Of a DNA stretch of 64,000 nucleotides, positions 24,405 to 33,105 are shown piece after piece (within the stretch, counting starts at the first letter, position 1; each line of letters opens with the position of its first letter). This DNA comes from Kitasatospora phosalacinea (GTDB lineage Bacteria; Actinomycetota; Actinomycetes; Streptomycetales; Streptomycetaceae). Position numbers and translations under genes: made by a program. The stretch is taken from contig NZ_JNWZ01000086.1 of the NCBI RefSeq assembly GCF_000716545.1, positions 1 to 64,000 on the forward strand. The letters are read 5' to 3'. A model generated the notes under the pieces. It did not search any database. It was not told where the DNA came from and was given only the letters and a program-made list of their open reading frames with translations.

Positions 24405-25180
24405 GCAGCCAACTCGCCCTCGCCGTCCGCGACTCGTCCACCATGCTGCGGCGCAACCTGCTGCACGCCCGGCGCTACCCGTCGCTCACCCTGAACCTGC
24501 TGCTCACCCCGGTGATGCTGCTCCTGCTGTTCGTCTACGTCTTCGGCGGTGCGATGAGCGGCGGCCTCGGCCGCTCCGCCTACGTCACCTACCTGGTGCC
24601 CGGCATCCTGATGATGACCATCGGCTCGACCGTGATCGGCACCGCCGTGTCGATGGCGACCGACATGACCGAGGGCATCGTCGCCCGGTTCCGCACCATG
24701 GCGATCCACCGCGGCTCGGTGCTGTTCGGCCGGGTGGCCGGCAGCGTGCTGCAGTCGGTGGCCAGCGTGGTGCTGGTCGGCGCGGTCGGGGTGGCGATCG
24801 GCTTCCGCTCGCACGACGCGAGCGCCCTGGAGTGGCTGGCCGCGTTCGGCCTGCTGGTCCTGGTCGCCCTGGCGCTCACCTGGATCGCCGTCGGCATGGG
24901 CCTGGGCAGCCCCAGCGCGGAGGCCGCCAGCAACGCCGCGATGCCGCTGATCCTGCTGCCGATGATCTCCAGCGCCTTCGTCCCGCTGCACTCGATGCCC
25001 GGCTGGTTCCAGCCGATCGCCCAGTACCAGCCGTTCACCCCGGCCATCGAGACGCTGCGCGGCCTGCTGCTCGGCACCCACATCGGCAACAACTGGTGGA
25101 TCGCCCTGCTGTGGTGCGCGGCCCTCACCGTCCTCGGCTACCGCTGGTCCCGCGCCCAGTTCGACCGCGACCCGAAGTAA
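24401..25180 (+). CDS. ABC-2 type permease (DrrB-like)
   Basis: 259 aa with six predicted helices and the ABC-2 pattern: NLLLTPVMLLLLFVYVFGGA, YLVPGILMMTIGSTVIGTAV, EGIVARFRTMAIHRGSVLFG coupling helix, and ISSAFVPLHSMPGWFQPIAQ before the last helix. The ATGA overlap with the ATPase fixes the start. It forms the exporter with the preceding ATPase. Confidence 0.93.
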   Translation: MSSQLALAVRDSSTMLRRNLLHARRYPSLTLNLLLTPVMLLLLFVYVFGGAMSGGLGRSAYVTYLVPGILMMTIGSTVIGTAVSMATDMTEGIVARFRTMAIHRGSVLFGRVAGSVLQSVASVVLVGAVGVAIGFRSHDASALEWLAAFGLLVLVALALTWIAVGMGLGSPSAEAASNAAMPLILLPMISSAFVPLHSMPGWFQPIAQYQPFTPAIETLRGLLLGTHIGNNWWIALLWCAALTVLGYRWSRAQFDRDPK

Positions 25181-25199
25181 CTCCCTTCCCGCACCGCCC

Positions 25200-25286
25200 C
25201 GGCCCTTTCGACGGCACGTCAAACCGCTTGTCCGGCACCACGGGTGTCCGACAAGGTGGAGGGATGACGAGCCGTCGAAAGGGCCG
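25200..25286. repeat. 87-bp element with perfect 16-bp terminal inverted repeats
   Basis: CGGCCCTTTCGACGGC (25200-25215) and its exact reverse complement (25271-25286) bracket 55 bp. Inside is a second, imperfect inverted repeat (CTTGTCCGGCACC / GGTGTCCGACAAG). The right arm also contains a 10-codon frame preceded by GGAGGG (ATG 25264). It could be a terminator for the DrrAB operon, a MITE-like insertion, or a structured RNA. Confidence 0.8.
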
Positions 25287-25702
25287 TGCCGCGTAGGCGC
25301 CCCTCGGATCTCCGGGTGCAGCCGCAGGGCTGGGGCCCGCCGCGCGGGTACTCGCGGATCGGCCGGCTGTCCGGCCCGGCGCACGCCGCGCCGGCCCGAC
25401 TGGAGCGGGAGCGGTGGGAGGCGGGTGCCGTGGAGGTGGCGCTGCGGCGCTGGGAGTCGATCGCCCGGGCGCCCGGGCTCAGCCTGCCGCCGCTCTACCG
25501 GGACCGCTGCGGTCAACCGGCCTGCTGCCCCGAGCCCGCGGAGGCGCGGGACGTCCCGGAGCGGGCGGTGCATGCGCTGCCGACTCGTGCGGCACGTGAA
25601 CTACTGCTGCTGGTACGGGTGTTGGACGAGGAGATCCTCCGCCGCCGGTACCTGGTTCCGGCCGGTGGCCCGCCCCACCGCTGGTGGGAGTCGGGGCTCT
25701 GA
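25286..25702 (+). CDS. small conserved hypothetical protein with a Cys-rich motif
   Basis: 138 aa as drawn, start uncertain (GTG 25286 lies in the right arm of the inverted repeat and has no RBS). The second half, with RDRCGQPACCPEPAEARDV, ALPTRAARELLLLVRVLDEE and HRWWESGL at the end, matches a recurrent streptomycete hypothetical family. The clustered cysteines suggest metal binding. Function is unknown. Confidence 0.6.
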   Translation: MPRRRPSDLRVQPQGWGPPRGYSRIGRLSGPAHAAPARLERERWEAGAVEVALRRWESIARAPGLSLPPLYRDRCGQPACCPEPAEARDVPERAVHALPTRAARELLLLVRVLDEEILRRRYLVPAGGPPHRWWESGL

Positions 25703-25713
25703 CCGGCCCCGGA

Positions 25714-26562
25714 TCATTGGCTCGACGCCCCCTGCCCCCAGACCGGGTCGAGGACGAGCGCGGTGAGCTGCTGACCGTCCAGCACGGGCGGCCCGGCGTA
25801 CAGGTCCTGGCCGTGGCCGGGCAGCGGGACGGTGCCCGACCCGGCCACGACCATCGTGCCGTCGGCGCGGTAGAGGGTCGCCTGCCAGACCTGCTGGCCG
25901 CCCACCGCGGCGGGCGGGAGGTAGAGCACCACGGTGCTGCCGTCCGGCTGCTTCGTGATGCTGCAGCCCTCGGTGTCGCACGTGGCCGGTGCCCGGTGGC
26001 CCGTCCCGCGGTCGATGGTGAGCTGCACGGTGCCGGTCCTCGACCCCTTGACGACGGTGTACCCGGCGCCGATCTCATCGCCGCCCAGGAGCCGCCCGGG
26101 GAGCCGGCCCTGCTCGACGGCCAGCTTCTTCTGCTCCTCGGTGAGCTGCTTCTCGATCAGGCTCAGGTCGGCGGCCCTGTCCTCGATCACGAACGGCTCG
26201 CCGTCCGCCCGGTAGCCCTGCGGGAAGCGGTCCTTGAGCAGCGTGGCGATCTCCGCCCCGCTGGTCGGCCCCGGCCGAACCGCACTGCCAGGGGATCCGG
26301 ACACGGAGGCGGACGCGGACGCGGTGCCCTGACCGGCCGGGCCCGCGACGGTCGTGGCCGGCCCGCCCGAGAGGGCGATCCCGCCGAACACCGCGACCGC
26401 GGCGACGGCGGCGACGCTGCCGGTGACGGCGGCGGTGCGCAGCCCGCGGCGGCGGCGCCCGCGGTGCATCAGTTCGGTGACCGGGGCGGGCCCGGCGGGG
26501 CCGTGGCGGTCGGCCAGGTCCCGCAGCGCGCGGGACATCTCCTGGTGCTCGGTGTCGTTCAT
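25714..26562 (-). CDS. membrane-anchored anti-sigma-like partner of the SigE-type factor
   Basis: 282 aa. A short cytosolic N-terminus (MNDTEHQEMSRALRDLADRH) precedes one TM helix (about 41-66), an Ala/Ser/Gly-rich linker and an extracytoplasmic beta-rich domain. It overlaps the sigma-factor stop by 4 bp (ATGA), so it is co-translated and is probably its sensor or anti-sigma factor, although no canonical ZAS zinc motif is present. No known ligand-binding motif is visible. Confidence 0.8.
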   Translation of the reverse strand: MNDTEHQEMSRALRDLADRHGPAGPAPVTELMHRGRRRRGLRTAAVTGSVAAVAAVAVFGGIALSGGPATTVAGPAGQGTASASASVSGSPGSAVRPGPTSGAEIATLLKDRFPQGYRADGEPFVIEDRAADLSLIEKQLTEEQKKLAVEQGRLPGRLLGGDEIGAGYTVVKGSRTGTVQLTIDRGTGHRAPATCDTEGCSITKQPDGSTVVLYLPPAAVGGQQVWQATLYRADGTMVVAGSGTVPLPGHGQDLYAGPPVLDGQQLTALVLDPVWGQGASSQ

Positions 26563-27137
26563 CGGGTGACCCTCTCCTGGTTCTTCGATCGGTTCTTCGG
26601 CTGGTACGGCGCGTGGTTCCCCGCCGGGCCCCCGGACGGGTCCTCGTCCCCGGACGGGTTCCGGGCCAGGACGGTGCGCAGCCGGGCCATCGCCCGGGAG
26701 TGCTGGCTCTTGACGGTGCCGACCGAGCACCCGAGGACCGCGGCGGTGTCCTTCTCCGTCAGGTCCTCGAAGTGCCGCAGCACGACCACCGCCCGTTGTC
26801 TGAGCGGGAGTTCGCGCAGCGCGCGGTACAGCTCGTCGGCGGCCTCCGGCCCCGCCGCACCGCCGGAGGGCCCGTCCGGCGGTTCGGCGATGAGCAGTTC
26901 CCGACGGCGACGCCGCCACCAGCTGATCTGGTTGTTGACCAGCATCCGCCGCAGGTAGGCGTGCGGATCGTCGGTCCGCATCCGTCGCCAGCGCACGTAC
27001 AGCTTGACCAGGCAGTCCTGGAGCAGCTCCTCGCCCCGGTACCGGTCGCCCGCGATCAGCGTCGCGGTGCGCAGGTGCCGGGGCCAGGCGGTCGCGACGA
27101 AATCGGCGTAGGCGTCGTCCTCGGTTTCTCGGCTCAC
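26559..27137 (-). CDS. SigE-family ECF sigma factor
   Basis: 192 aa. Region 2 (YADFVATAWPRHLRTATLIA, RGEELLQDCLVKLYVRWRRM) and region 4 (ALRELPLRQRAVVVLRHFED, TAAVLGCSVGTVKSQHSRAM) match the actinomycete SigE-type (ECF41-unrelated) family of small sigma-70 factors. The C-terminal tail of about 35 residues is basic and disordered. It directs RNA polymerase to an unknown regulon and is coupled to the downstream membrane protein. Confidence 0.93.
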   Translation of the reverse strand: MSRETEDDAYADFVATAWPRHLRTATLIAGDRYRGEELLQDCLVKLYVRWRRMRTDDPHAYLRRMLVNNQISWWRRRRRELLIAEPPDGPSGGAAGPEAADELYRALRELPLRQRAVVVLRHFEDLTEKDTAAVLGCSVGTVKSQHSRAMARLRTVLARNPSGDEDPSGGPAGNHAPYQPKNRSKNQERVTR

Positions 27138-27326
27138 ACCGACCAGACGCCCGGGCCCCGGGGAAAGGTTGTCATCCGCCGCACCGTTCCGCTCCGGGTG
27201 GCGTCGGCCCGGCGCCCCGCCCGCGGGCCACCCGCCGGTGGCGGGTCGGGCCCACTGCTCCGGCAGGCCGAAGGCGGTGACGTGCTCGGCGCCGAGGAAG
27301 GAGGTCAGGGGGGCGACCGCCCGGCG

Positions 27327-27374
27327 GTGTTCACCGACCCGGACGGCAACGCGGTCGGCCTGCTGGGCGCGTGA
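27327..27374 (+). pseudogene. C-terminal scrap of a VOC-family protein
   Basis: The codons before TGA (27372-27374) read VFTDPDGNAVGLLGA, the standard C-terminal strand of VOC/glyoxalase proteins. The 150 bp upstream in this frame do not resemble the family and have no sensible start. It looks like a decayed gene just ahead of the GAPDH terminator. The remainder of the 27138-27429 gap holds only that hairpin. Confidence 0.45.
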
Positions 27375-27380
27375 CGCACG

Positions 27381-27416
27381 GGGGCCCGGACCGTTCCTGG
27401 GAACGGTCCGGGCCCC
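27381..27416. terminator. strong hairpin after the GAPDH gene
   Basis: 17-bp perfect stem, GGGGCCCGGACCGTTCC / GGAACGGTCCGGGCCCC, with a 2-nt loop, 14 bp beyond the stop of the minus-strand GAPDH gene. No U-tract, as is usual for GC-rich actinomycetes. Confidence 0.85.
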
Positions 27417-27429
27417 GTGCGGCGTGGCG

Positions 27430-28428
27430 TCAGCTCGCGGCGAGCAGCTCCAGGGTGTCGATGACCCGGTTCGAGAAGCCCCACTCGTTGTCGTACCAGG
27501 CGACCACCTTGACGTGGCGGCCGTCGACCCGGGTCAGCTCCGAGTCGAAGATCGAGGACGCCGGGTTGCCGGTGATGTCGGAGGAGACCAGCGGGTCCTC
27601 CGAGTACTCCAGCACGCCCGCCAGCTTGCCGGCCGCGGCCTCGCGGTAGGCGGCGAGCACCTCCTCGCGGGTGACGTCGCGGGCGACGGTGGTGTTCAGC
27701 TCGACGATCGAGCCGACCGGCACCGGCACCCGGATCGAGTCGCCGGACAGCTTGCCGTCCAGCTGCGGCAGCACCAGGCCGATCGCCTTGGCGGCGCCGG
27801 TGGTGGTCGGGACGATGTTCACGGCGGCGGCGCGGGCCCGGCGCGGGTCGCGGTGCGGGCCGTCCTGGAGGTTCTGCTCCTGGGTGTAGGCGTGCACGGT
27901 GGTCATGAACCCGTGCTCGATGCCCGCGAGCCCGTCGAGGACGGCGGCCAGCGGGGCGAGCGCGTTGGTCGTGCAGGAGGCGTTGGAGACGATGGTGTGC
28001 GCGGCCGGGTCGTACGCCTCGGTGTTGACGCCGTAGGCCAGCGTGACGTCGGCGCCGTCGGACGGGGCGGACACCAGCACCTTCTTCGCGCCGGCGGTGA
28101 GGTGGGCGCGGGCGGCCGTGGCGGAGGTGAACCGGCCGGTGGCCTCCAGCACGATGTCGACGCCGAGCTCGGCCCAGGGCAGGGCGGCCGGGTCGCGCTC
28201 GGCGAGGACCTTGATCCGGCGGCCGTCGACCACCAGGGTGTCGCCCTCGACGGTGACCGGGCGGCCGAGCCGGCCCGAGGTGGTGTCGTAGGCGAGCAGC
28301 CGGCCGAGCGCGGTGGGCTCGGTCAGGTCGTTGACGGCGACGACCTCCAGCTTGCTGTCGCGCTCCAGCAGGGCGCGCAGCACGTTGCGTCCGATGCGGC
28401 CGAATCCGTTGACGGCGATGCGGGTCAT
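27430..28428 (-). CDS. gap: glyceraldehyde-3-phosphate dehydrogenase
   Basis: 332 aa, full length. NAD-binding start MTRIAVNGFGRIGRNVLRAL, catalytic Cys152 in SNASCTTNALAP, phosphate-site TTTGAAKAIG, and WYDNEWGFSNRV near the C-terminus. Catalyses oxidative phosphorylation of glyceraldehyde 3-phosphate in glycolysis. It is monocistronic with its own terminator and not next to pgk/tpi, so it is probably one of several streptomycete paralogues rather than the main glycolytic operon copy. Confidence 0.95.
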   Translation of the reverse strand: MTRIAVNGFGRIGRNVLRALLERDSKLEVVAVNDLTEPTALGRLLAYDTTSGRLGRPVTVEGDTLVVDGRRIKVLAERDPAALPWAELGVDIVLEATGRFTSATAARAHLTAGAKKVLVSAPSDGADVTLAYGVNTEAYDPAAHTIVSNASCTTNALAPLAAVLDGLAGIEHGFMTTVHAYTQEQNLQDGPHRDPRRARAAAVNIVPTTTGAAKAIGLVLPQLDGKLSGDSIRVPVPVGSIVELNTTVARDVTREEVLAAYREAAAGKLAGVLEYSEDPLVSSDITGNPASSIFDSELTRVDGRHVKVVAWYDNEWGFSNRVIDTLELLAAS

Positions 28429-28577
28429 GGGTGGTTGCCCTTCTCTGCGGCTCTTGCGCGGTGCTTCCGCAGGGTGTTCCTGCGGGGTGGTGACTCCACT
28501 GTCGCTCGCCGGCAGGGCCAGCGGCAGTGGCGCCCGCGCCACGGTTCGCAAGGATCGTGCCAAGCCGGGAAGGCGCC

Positions 28578-29534
28578 TCATTCGCCCTTCGCGAAGGTCC
28601 GCCGGTACTCGCTGGGCGTGGTCCCGAGGATCTGCTGGAAGTGCGCGCGCAGGTTCGCTCCGGTGCCCAGGCCGGTCTCGGCGGCGATCCGCTCGACGCT
28701 GTGCTCGGAACGTTCCAGCAGCTCACGGGCCAGGTCGACGCGGGCCCGCAACACCCACTGCATCGGGGTGTAGCCGGTGTCCTCGACGAAGCGGCGGGAG
28801 AAGGTGCGCGGCGAGACGGCGGCGTGCCGGGCCAGCGTCCGCACCGTCAGCGGGCCGTCCAGCCGGTGCAGCGCCCACTCCCGGGTGGCCGCGAACCGTT
28901 CGCCGACCGGCTCGGGCAGGCTGCGCGGCACGTACTGCGCCTGGCCGCCGCTGCGGTACGGCGCGGCGACCAGCCGGCGCGCGGTGTGGTTGGACGCGGC
29001 CACCCCGAGGTCGCCGCGCAGCACGTGCAGGCACAGGTCGATGCCGGACGCGGCGCCCGCCGAGGTGAGCACGCTGCCCTCGTCGACGAACAGCACGTTC
29101 TCGTCCACCCGCACCTTCGGGTACTTGGCGGCCAGCGCCCGGGTGTAGTGCCAGTGCGTGGTGGCCCGGCGGCCGTCCAGCAGCCCGGTGGCGGCCAGCG
29201 CGAACGCCCCGGTGGAGATCGCCGCCAACCGGGCCCCCCGGTCGTGCGCCGCGCACAGCGCCTCGACCACGGCGGGCGGCGGGTCGTCCCGGTCGGGGTG
29301 CCGGTAGCCGGGCACGAACACCGACTCCGCCCACCGCAGCGCCTCCAACCCGTGCGCCACGTGGTACGACAGCCCGTCCCCGCCCGCTACCAGCCCCGGC
29401 GCCGCCCCGCACACCCGCACCTCGTACGGCATGCTGCCCCGGGTGGAGAACACCTGCGCGGGGATCCCGACATCGAGCGGTTTGGCGCCGTCCAGGACCA
29501 GCACGGCCACCCGGCGCAGGCGAGGGGCTGACAT
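28578..29534 (-). CDS. GlxA-type AraC regulator (DJ-1/PfpI + AraC HTH)
   Basis: 318 aa. N-terminal DJ-1/PfpI-like domain (RRVAVLVLDGAKPLDVGIPA, ARLAAISTGAFALAATGLLD; the nucleophile-elbow Cys is replaced by Thr-Gly in ISTGAFAL, so it is likely non-catalytic). C-terminal AraC double HTH (LARHAAVSPRTFSRRFVEDT, IAAETGLGTGANLRAHFQQI, GTTPSEYRRTF). A transcriptional regulator with an unknown ligand. The gap to the GAPDH start is 149 bp and both genes run in the same direction. Confidence 0.93.
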   Translation of the reverse strand: MSAPRLRRVAVLVLDGAKPLDVGIPAQVFSTRGSMPYEVRVCGAAPGLVAGGDGLSYHVAHGLEALRWAESVFVPGYRHPDRDDPPPAVVEALCAAHDRGARLAAISTGAFALAATGLLDGRRATTHWHYTRALAAKYPKVRVDENVLFVDEGSVLTSAGAASGIDLCLHVLRGDLGVAASNHTARRLVAAPYRSGGQAQYVPRSLPEPVGERFAATREWALHRLDGPLTVRTLARHAAVSPRTFSRRFVEDTGYTPMQWVLRARVDLARELLERSEHSVERIAAETGLGTGANLRAHFQQILGTTPSEYRRTFAKGE

Positions 29535-29589
29535 CCCCTCAGCGTAGGCTCCGTCCGCGCCGTGCCGTCGCCGCGCCGGGTGTGCGACA

Positions 29590-30258
29590 TCAGTTCGCGA
29601 TGCCGAGTATCCGCCCGACGGTGTCCGGGTCGCCGATCGAACGCAGCATGCAGTGCGCGACGTCCGCCCGCGACACCTTCGACCCGCCGCGCAGGTTCTG
29701 CCCGTACGCGACCCGGTAGTCGCGGGTCAGCGGCCCGTCGGTGAGCCGGGGCGGGCGCAGCACCGTCCAGTCCAGGCCGCTGGCCAGCACCACGTCCTCC
29801 ATCCGGGCCAGGTCCGCGTAGTGCGCGCGCAGCACCCGCTTCACCATCGGCGTCAGCACGTACCGCATCACCGTCCCCTCGCCCGGGTCGTGCCGCGGCG
29901 GGTGCGGCCGGGCCGGCGAGGGCACCGTCCCGATCGGCGCGGCGCTCACCACCAGCAGCCGCCGCGTCCCGGCCTCCCGCATCGCCTCCGCCAGCGCCCG
30001 CGTCCCGGCCTCGGCGACCCCGACGCCCGCCTTCCCCACCGCCCCGAGCCCGGACAGCACCGCGTCCGCCCCGGCCACCGCCTCGCGCAGCTCCCCCGCC
30101 CCGGCCCGCGCCAGGTCCGCCCGCACCACCCGGACCCCCACGTCCCCCAGCTTCCCCGGATCCCGCACCACGGCCGTCACCTCGTGCCCGGCCCCCACCG
30201 CCTGCTCCAGGACCTGCCGTCCGATCCCTCCGGACGCGGCCACCACGGTCAGCTTCAT
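29590..30258 (-). CDS. NAD(P)H-binding SDR-like protein
   Basis: 222 aa. Rossmann start MKLTVVAASGGIGRQVLEQA (GGxGxxG-type) and the family middle RLLVVSAAPIG, and a C-terminal substrate region MEDVVLASGLDWTVLRPPRL. This is the atypical SDR/NmrA-like group (flavin-reductase-like BVR-B relatives). It follows the SigJ-type gene closely in the same direction (19-bp gap), so the two may be cotranscribed. Confidence 0.9.
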   Translation of the reverse strand: MKLTVVAASGGIGRQVLEQAVGAGHEVTAVVRDPGKLGDVGVRVVRADLARAGAGELREAVAGADAVLSGLGAVGKAGVGVAEAGTRALAEAMREAGTRRLLVVSAAPIGTVPSPARPHPPRHDPGEGTVMRYVLTPMVKRVLRAHYADLARMEDVVLASGLDWTVLRPPRLTDGPLTRDYRVAYGQNLRGGSKVSRADVAHCMLRSIGDPDTVGRILGIAN

Positions 30259-30277
30259 CGTTCTCTCCTCGGCTCTC

Positions 30278-31192
30278 TCAGTTCTCTTCCACCGCGACGG
30301 AGTTCGCGCCGCGCAACTTGTCGGGGTTGGTCACGAAGTAGATGTCCGTGACCTGCTCGCCGTCCGCCGCGAGGTCCAGCACCAGCACCGCGAACGGGGC
30401 CTCGCCGATGAACAGCACCGCCGACGGGTCCCCGTTGGCGGTGGCCCACCGCACTCGCACGCCCTGCGCCCGGTCGGCGTTGCCGACCAGCAGCCGGGCG
30501 ACCTTCTCCCGGCCGTGCACCGGTCGGGCTCCGGCGGCGGTCGCCTTGCCGCCGCCGTCCGCCCAGAGCGTCACGTCGGGGGCGAGGAGGCGCAGCAGCG
30601 CGTCGAGGTCCCCGCCGCCGACGGCGGCGGCGAAGCGTTCGGTGGCCTGCCGCCGGACGGCCGGGTCGGCCCGGTAGCGGGGCCGCCTGGCCTGGACGTG
30701 TTCGCGGGCCCGGTGGGCGAGTTGGCGGACGGCGGCGGGGCTGCGCCCGAGGATCCCGGCGGTCTCCGGGTGGCTGTACCCGAAGACCTCGTGCAGGACG
30801 AAGACGGCGCGCTCCAGCGGGGTGAGCGTCTCCAGCACCACCAGCAGCGCGATCGACACCGCCTCGGCCCGTTCGCCCGCGTCCTCCAGCGTCTCGGTCG
30901 CGGCCGTCCCGGCCGGGGCGACGAGCGGTTCGGGCAGCCAGGGCCCGAAGTAGCTCTCCCGCCGCCGGCTGATCTCGGTGCGGCGGGCCAGCGCGGTGTT
31001 CACGGCGGCGCGCACCAGGTAGGCGCGCGGGTGCAGGACCGGTCCGGCGTCGGCGGAACGCTGCCGGCCGGACCAGGCGAGCCAGGTCTCCTGCAGGACG
31101 TCCTCGGTGTCGGCGACCGTGCCCAGCAGGTTGTAGACCATCGAGAACAGCAACTCCCGGTGTTCGGTGAACACCTCGGTGGCCTCGTCCAT
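30278..31192 (-). CDS. SigJ-type ECF sigma factor with SnoaL-like C-terminal domain
   Basis: 304 aa. Region 2 (EVFTEHRELLFSMVYNLLGT, TEDVLQETWLAWSG), region 4 (LTPLERAVFVLHEVFGYSHP, AGILGRSPAAVRQLAHRARE) and a C-terminal SnoaL/NTF2-like domain (AAVGGGDLDALLRLLAPDVT, ending NPDKLRG), as in ECF41/SigJ factors where this domain modulates activity. Start ATG 31192 is preferred because GGAGGAGGGG precedes it; the frame stays open to 31261. No separate anti-sigma gene is seen. Confidence 0.92.
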   Translation of the reverse strand: MDEATEVFTEHRELLFSMVYNLLGTVADTEDVLQETWLAWSGRQRSADAGPVLHPRAYLVRAAVNTALARRTEISRRRESYFGPWLPEPLVAPAGTAATETLEDAGERAEAVSIALLVVLETLTPLERAVFVLHEVFGYSHPETAGILGRSPAAVRQLAHRAREHVQARRPRYRADPAVRRQATERFAAAVGGGDLDALLRLLAPDVTLWADGGGKATAAGARPVHGREKVARLLVGNADRAQGVRVRWATANGDPSAVLFIGEAPFAVLVLDLAADGEQVTDIYFVTNPDKLRGANSVAVEEN

Positions 31193-31276
31193 CGGGTCCC
31201 CTCCTCCGTCTTCGTCTTCCGGCTGCATCCCGAGAGTGGCAGTGCCGCCCGGGTGTGACACGGATGCCGGAGGAAA

Positions 31277-31321
31277 CGGGAAGAGGTCCGTGCCGCCGTC
31301 GGCGGCACGGACCTCTTCCCG
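31277..31321. terminator. 21-bp perfect hairpin after the DinB gene
   Basis: Arms at 31277-31297 and 31301-31321 are exact reverse complements (start CGGGAAGAGG, end CCTCTTCCCG) with a 3-nt loop. It lies between the stop of the minus-strand DinB gene and the promoter area of the SigJ-type gene, so it should insulate the two. Confidence 0.9.
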
Positions 31322-31337
31322 ATGGGCCCGGAGGGGG

Positions 31338-31925
31338 TCAGCCCATGCTCTTCTGCCCGTCCAGGGCCTCCCGGATGATGTCGGCGTGCCCGGCGTGCTG
31401 GGCGGTCTCGGCGATGATGTGCAGCACGGTGCGCCGGGCCGACCAGCTCGCGCCGGGGGTGAACCAGGGCGCCGAGGGCAGCGGGTGCGAGACGTCCAGG
31501 TCGTCCAGGCCGGCCAGCAGTTCGTCGGTGCCGCGGGCCACCGCCTCGTACGCGGTCAGCACGCCGAGCAGGGTCTCGCCGGGCAGCAGCCGGAACTCGT
31601 CCGCGCGGGCCCGGTAGTCGGCCTCGGTCATGGCGTCGAAGTCGGGCAGCGCCGACGTGCCGAGGGCGATGAACGCCGCCCAGGTCCGCTCCACCGAGGT
31701 GACGTGCTTGATCAGGCCGCCGATGGTCAGCTCGCTGACGGTGGTGCGGCGGGAGGCCTGCTCGTCGTCGAGGTCGCGGGCGGTCAGCCGCAGGAAGTGC
31801 CGGATGGCGCGCAGCTCGGCGATCAGGTCGGCCCGCTCGCCGCTCAGGCCCTCGACGTCGGCGGCGGGGTACTGGCCGTCGGCGGTCTGGGCGGTCTGGG
31901 CGGTCTTGACGGTCTCGGTGCTCAT
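31338..31925 (-). CDS. DinB-family protein
   Basis: 195 aa of the DinB/DUF664 four-helix-bundle superfamily with metal-ligand histidines in TIGGLIKHVTSVERTW (His about 75) and AETAQHAGHADIIREALDGQ near the C-terminus. Likely a thiol-dependent (mycothiol) transferase or related metal-binding enzyme. A close paralogue lies at 37024-37545. It is divergent from the WYL regulator, which probably controls it. Confidence 0.92.
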   Translation of the reverse strand: MSTETVKTAQTAQTADGQYPAADVEGLSGERADLIAELRAIRHFLRLTARDLDDEQASRRTTVSELTIGGLIKHVTSVERTWAAFIALGTSALPDFDAMTEADYRARADEFRLLPGETLLGVLTAYEAVARGTDELLAGLDDLDVSHPLPSAPWFTPGASWSARRTVLHIIAETAQHAGHADIIREALDGQKSMG

Positions 31926-32043
31926 GGTGTCGCCTCTCCGGTCGCGGTACGCGGTGCGCGGTGCGCTGTCCTGCTCGCTTCGTGTTCCACGTTACGGAGC
32001 ATTGCGGCCACTTTCCGTCCGCAATGGCGCGAGGATGGGAACC

Positions 32044-33105
32044 ATGGCCGACACCAGTGCCCGCACCCTGCGGCTGCTCACCCTGCTCCAGTCCCACCGC
32101 TTCTGGGCGGGCGGGGAACTCTCCGCCCGCCTCGGCGTCTCCGCCCGCACCCTGCGCCGCGACGTCGACCGGCTGCGCGAGCTCGGCTACCCGGTCGAGG
32201 CCAGGCGCGGCGTCGACGGCGGCTACCAGCTGGCCGCGGGGGCCGCGCTGCCCCCGCTGGTGATCGACGACGAGGAGGCGGTCGCACTGGCCGTCGGGCT
32301 GCAGGCGGCGGCCGACAACGCGGTGGAGGGCATCGCGGAGGCTTCCGTCCGGGTGCTGGCGAAGGTGGTGCAGGTGATGCCGGCCCGGCTGCGCCGCCGG
32401 GTGGAGGCGCTGCGCACCGTCACCGTCCCGGCGAACTGGCGCACCGACACCGCCTCCCCGATCGACCCGGACGCCCTGACCGCCGTCGCCCTGGCCTGCC
32501 GGGACACCGAGCGGCTGCGCTTCCGGTACGAGGCCGCCGACGGCGCCGCCACCGAGCGGCACGCCGAGCCGCACGGCCTGGTCCGGCTCGGGCACCGCTG
32601 GTACCTGGTCGCCTACGACCTCACCCGGCAGGACTGGCGCACCTTCCGCCTCGACCGCCTCGCCGCCCCCGAGCCGACCGGCGCCCGCTTCCTGCCCCGC
32701 ACCCTCCCGGCCGCCGACGCCGCCGAGTTCGTCCGGGCCGGGCTCCAGGGCCAGCCCCGCCCGCACCGGGTCGAGGCACTGGTCGAGGCTCCCGCGCGGC
32801 AGGTCCGGGAGAGGATCGGCCGCTGGGCCGAGGTCGAGGAGGCCGACGCCGGACGCAGCCGGGTGCTGATGAACGCCGACTCGCTGGAGTGGCCCGCGAT
32901 GGCGCTCGGTTCGCTGGACGCCGACTTCCGGGTGGTCTCCCCGCCCGAACTCGCCGCCCTGCTGACCTCCTGGGGCGAACGCTTCCTCCGCTCCACCGGC
33001 CCCGGTCCGTCGCCGTCGTCGGCCCCGGACACCCCCCCACCGCCGGCGTCCGGCCCGGGCCCCCGCCGTGCCGCCGCCAACCACCAGGCAGAATCGGAGC
33101 GGTGA
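32044..33105 (+). CDS. WYL-domain transcriptional regulator (YafY type)
   Basis: 353 aa. N-terminal DeoR-like HTH (TLRLLTLLQSHRFWAGGELS, LGVSARTLRRDVDRLRELGY), then a WYL domain (RFRYEAADG, LVRLGHRWYLVAYDLTRQDW, TFRLDRLAAPEPTG) and WCX C-terminus, with a Pro-rich tail. WYL proteins sense nucleotides or DNA damage products. GTGA overlap with the following MerR gene shows coupling. Divergent from the DinB gene. Confidence 0.92.
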   Translation: MADTSARTLRLLTLLQSHRFWAGGELSARLGVSARTLRRDVDRLRELGYPVEARRGVDGGYQLAAGAALPPLVIDDEEAVALAVGLQAAADNAVEGIAEASVRVLAKVVQVMPARLRRRVEALRTVTVPANWRTDTASPIDPDALTAVALACRDTERLRFRYEAADGAATERHAEPHGLVRLGHRWYLVAYDLTRQDWRTFRLDRLAAPEPTGARFLPRTLPAADAAEFVRAGLQGQPRPHRVEALVEAPARQVRERIGRWAEVEEADAGRSRVLMNADSLEWPAMALGSLDADFRVVSPPELAALLTSWGERFLRSTGPGPSPSSAPDTPPPPASGPGPRRAAANHQAESER

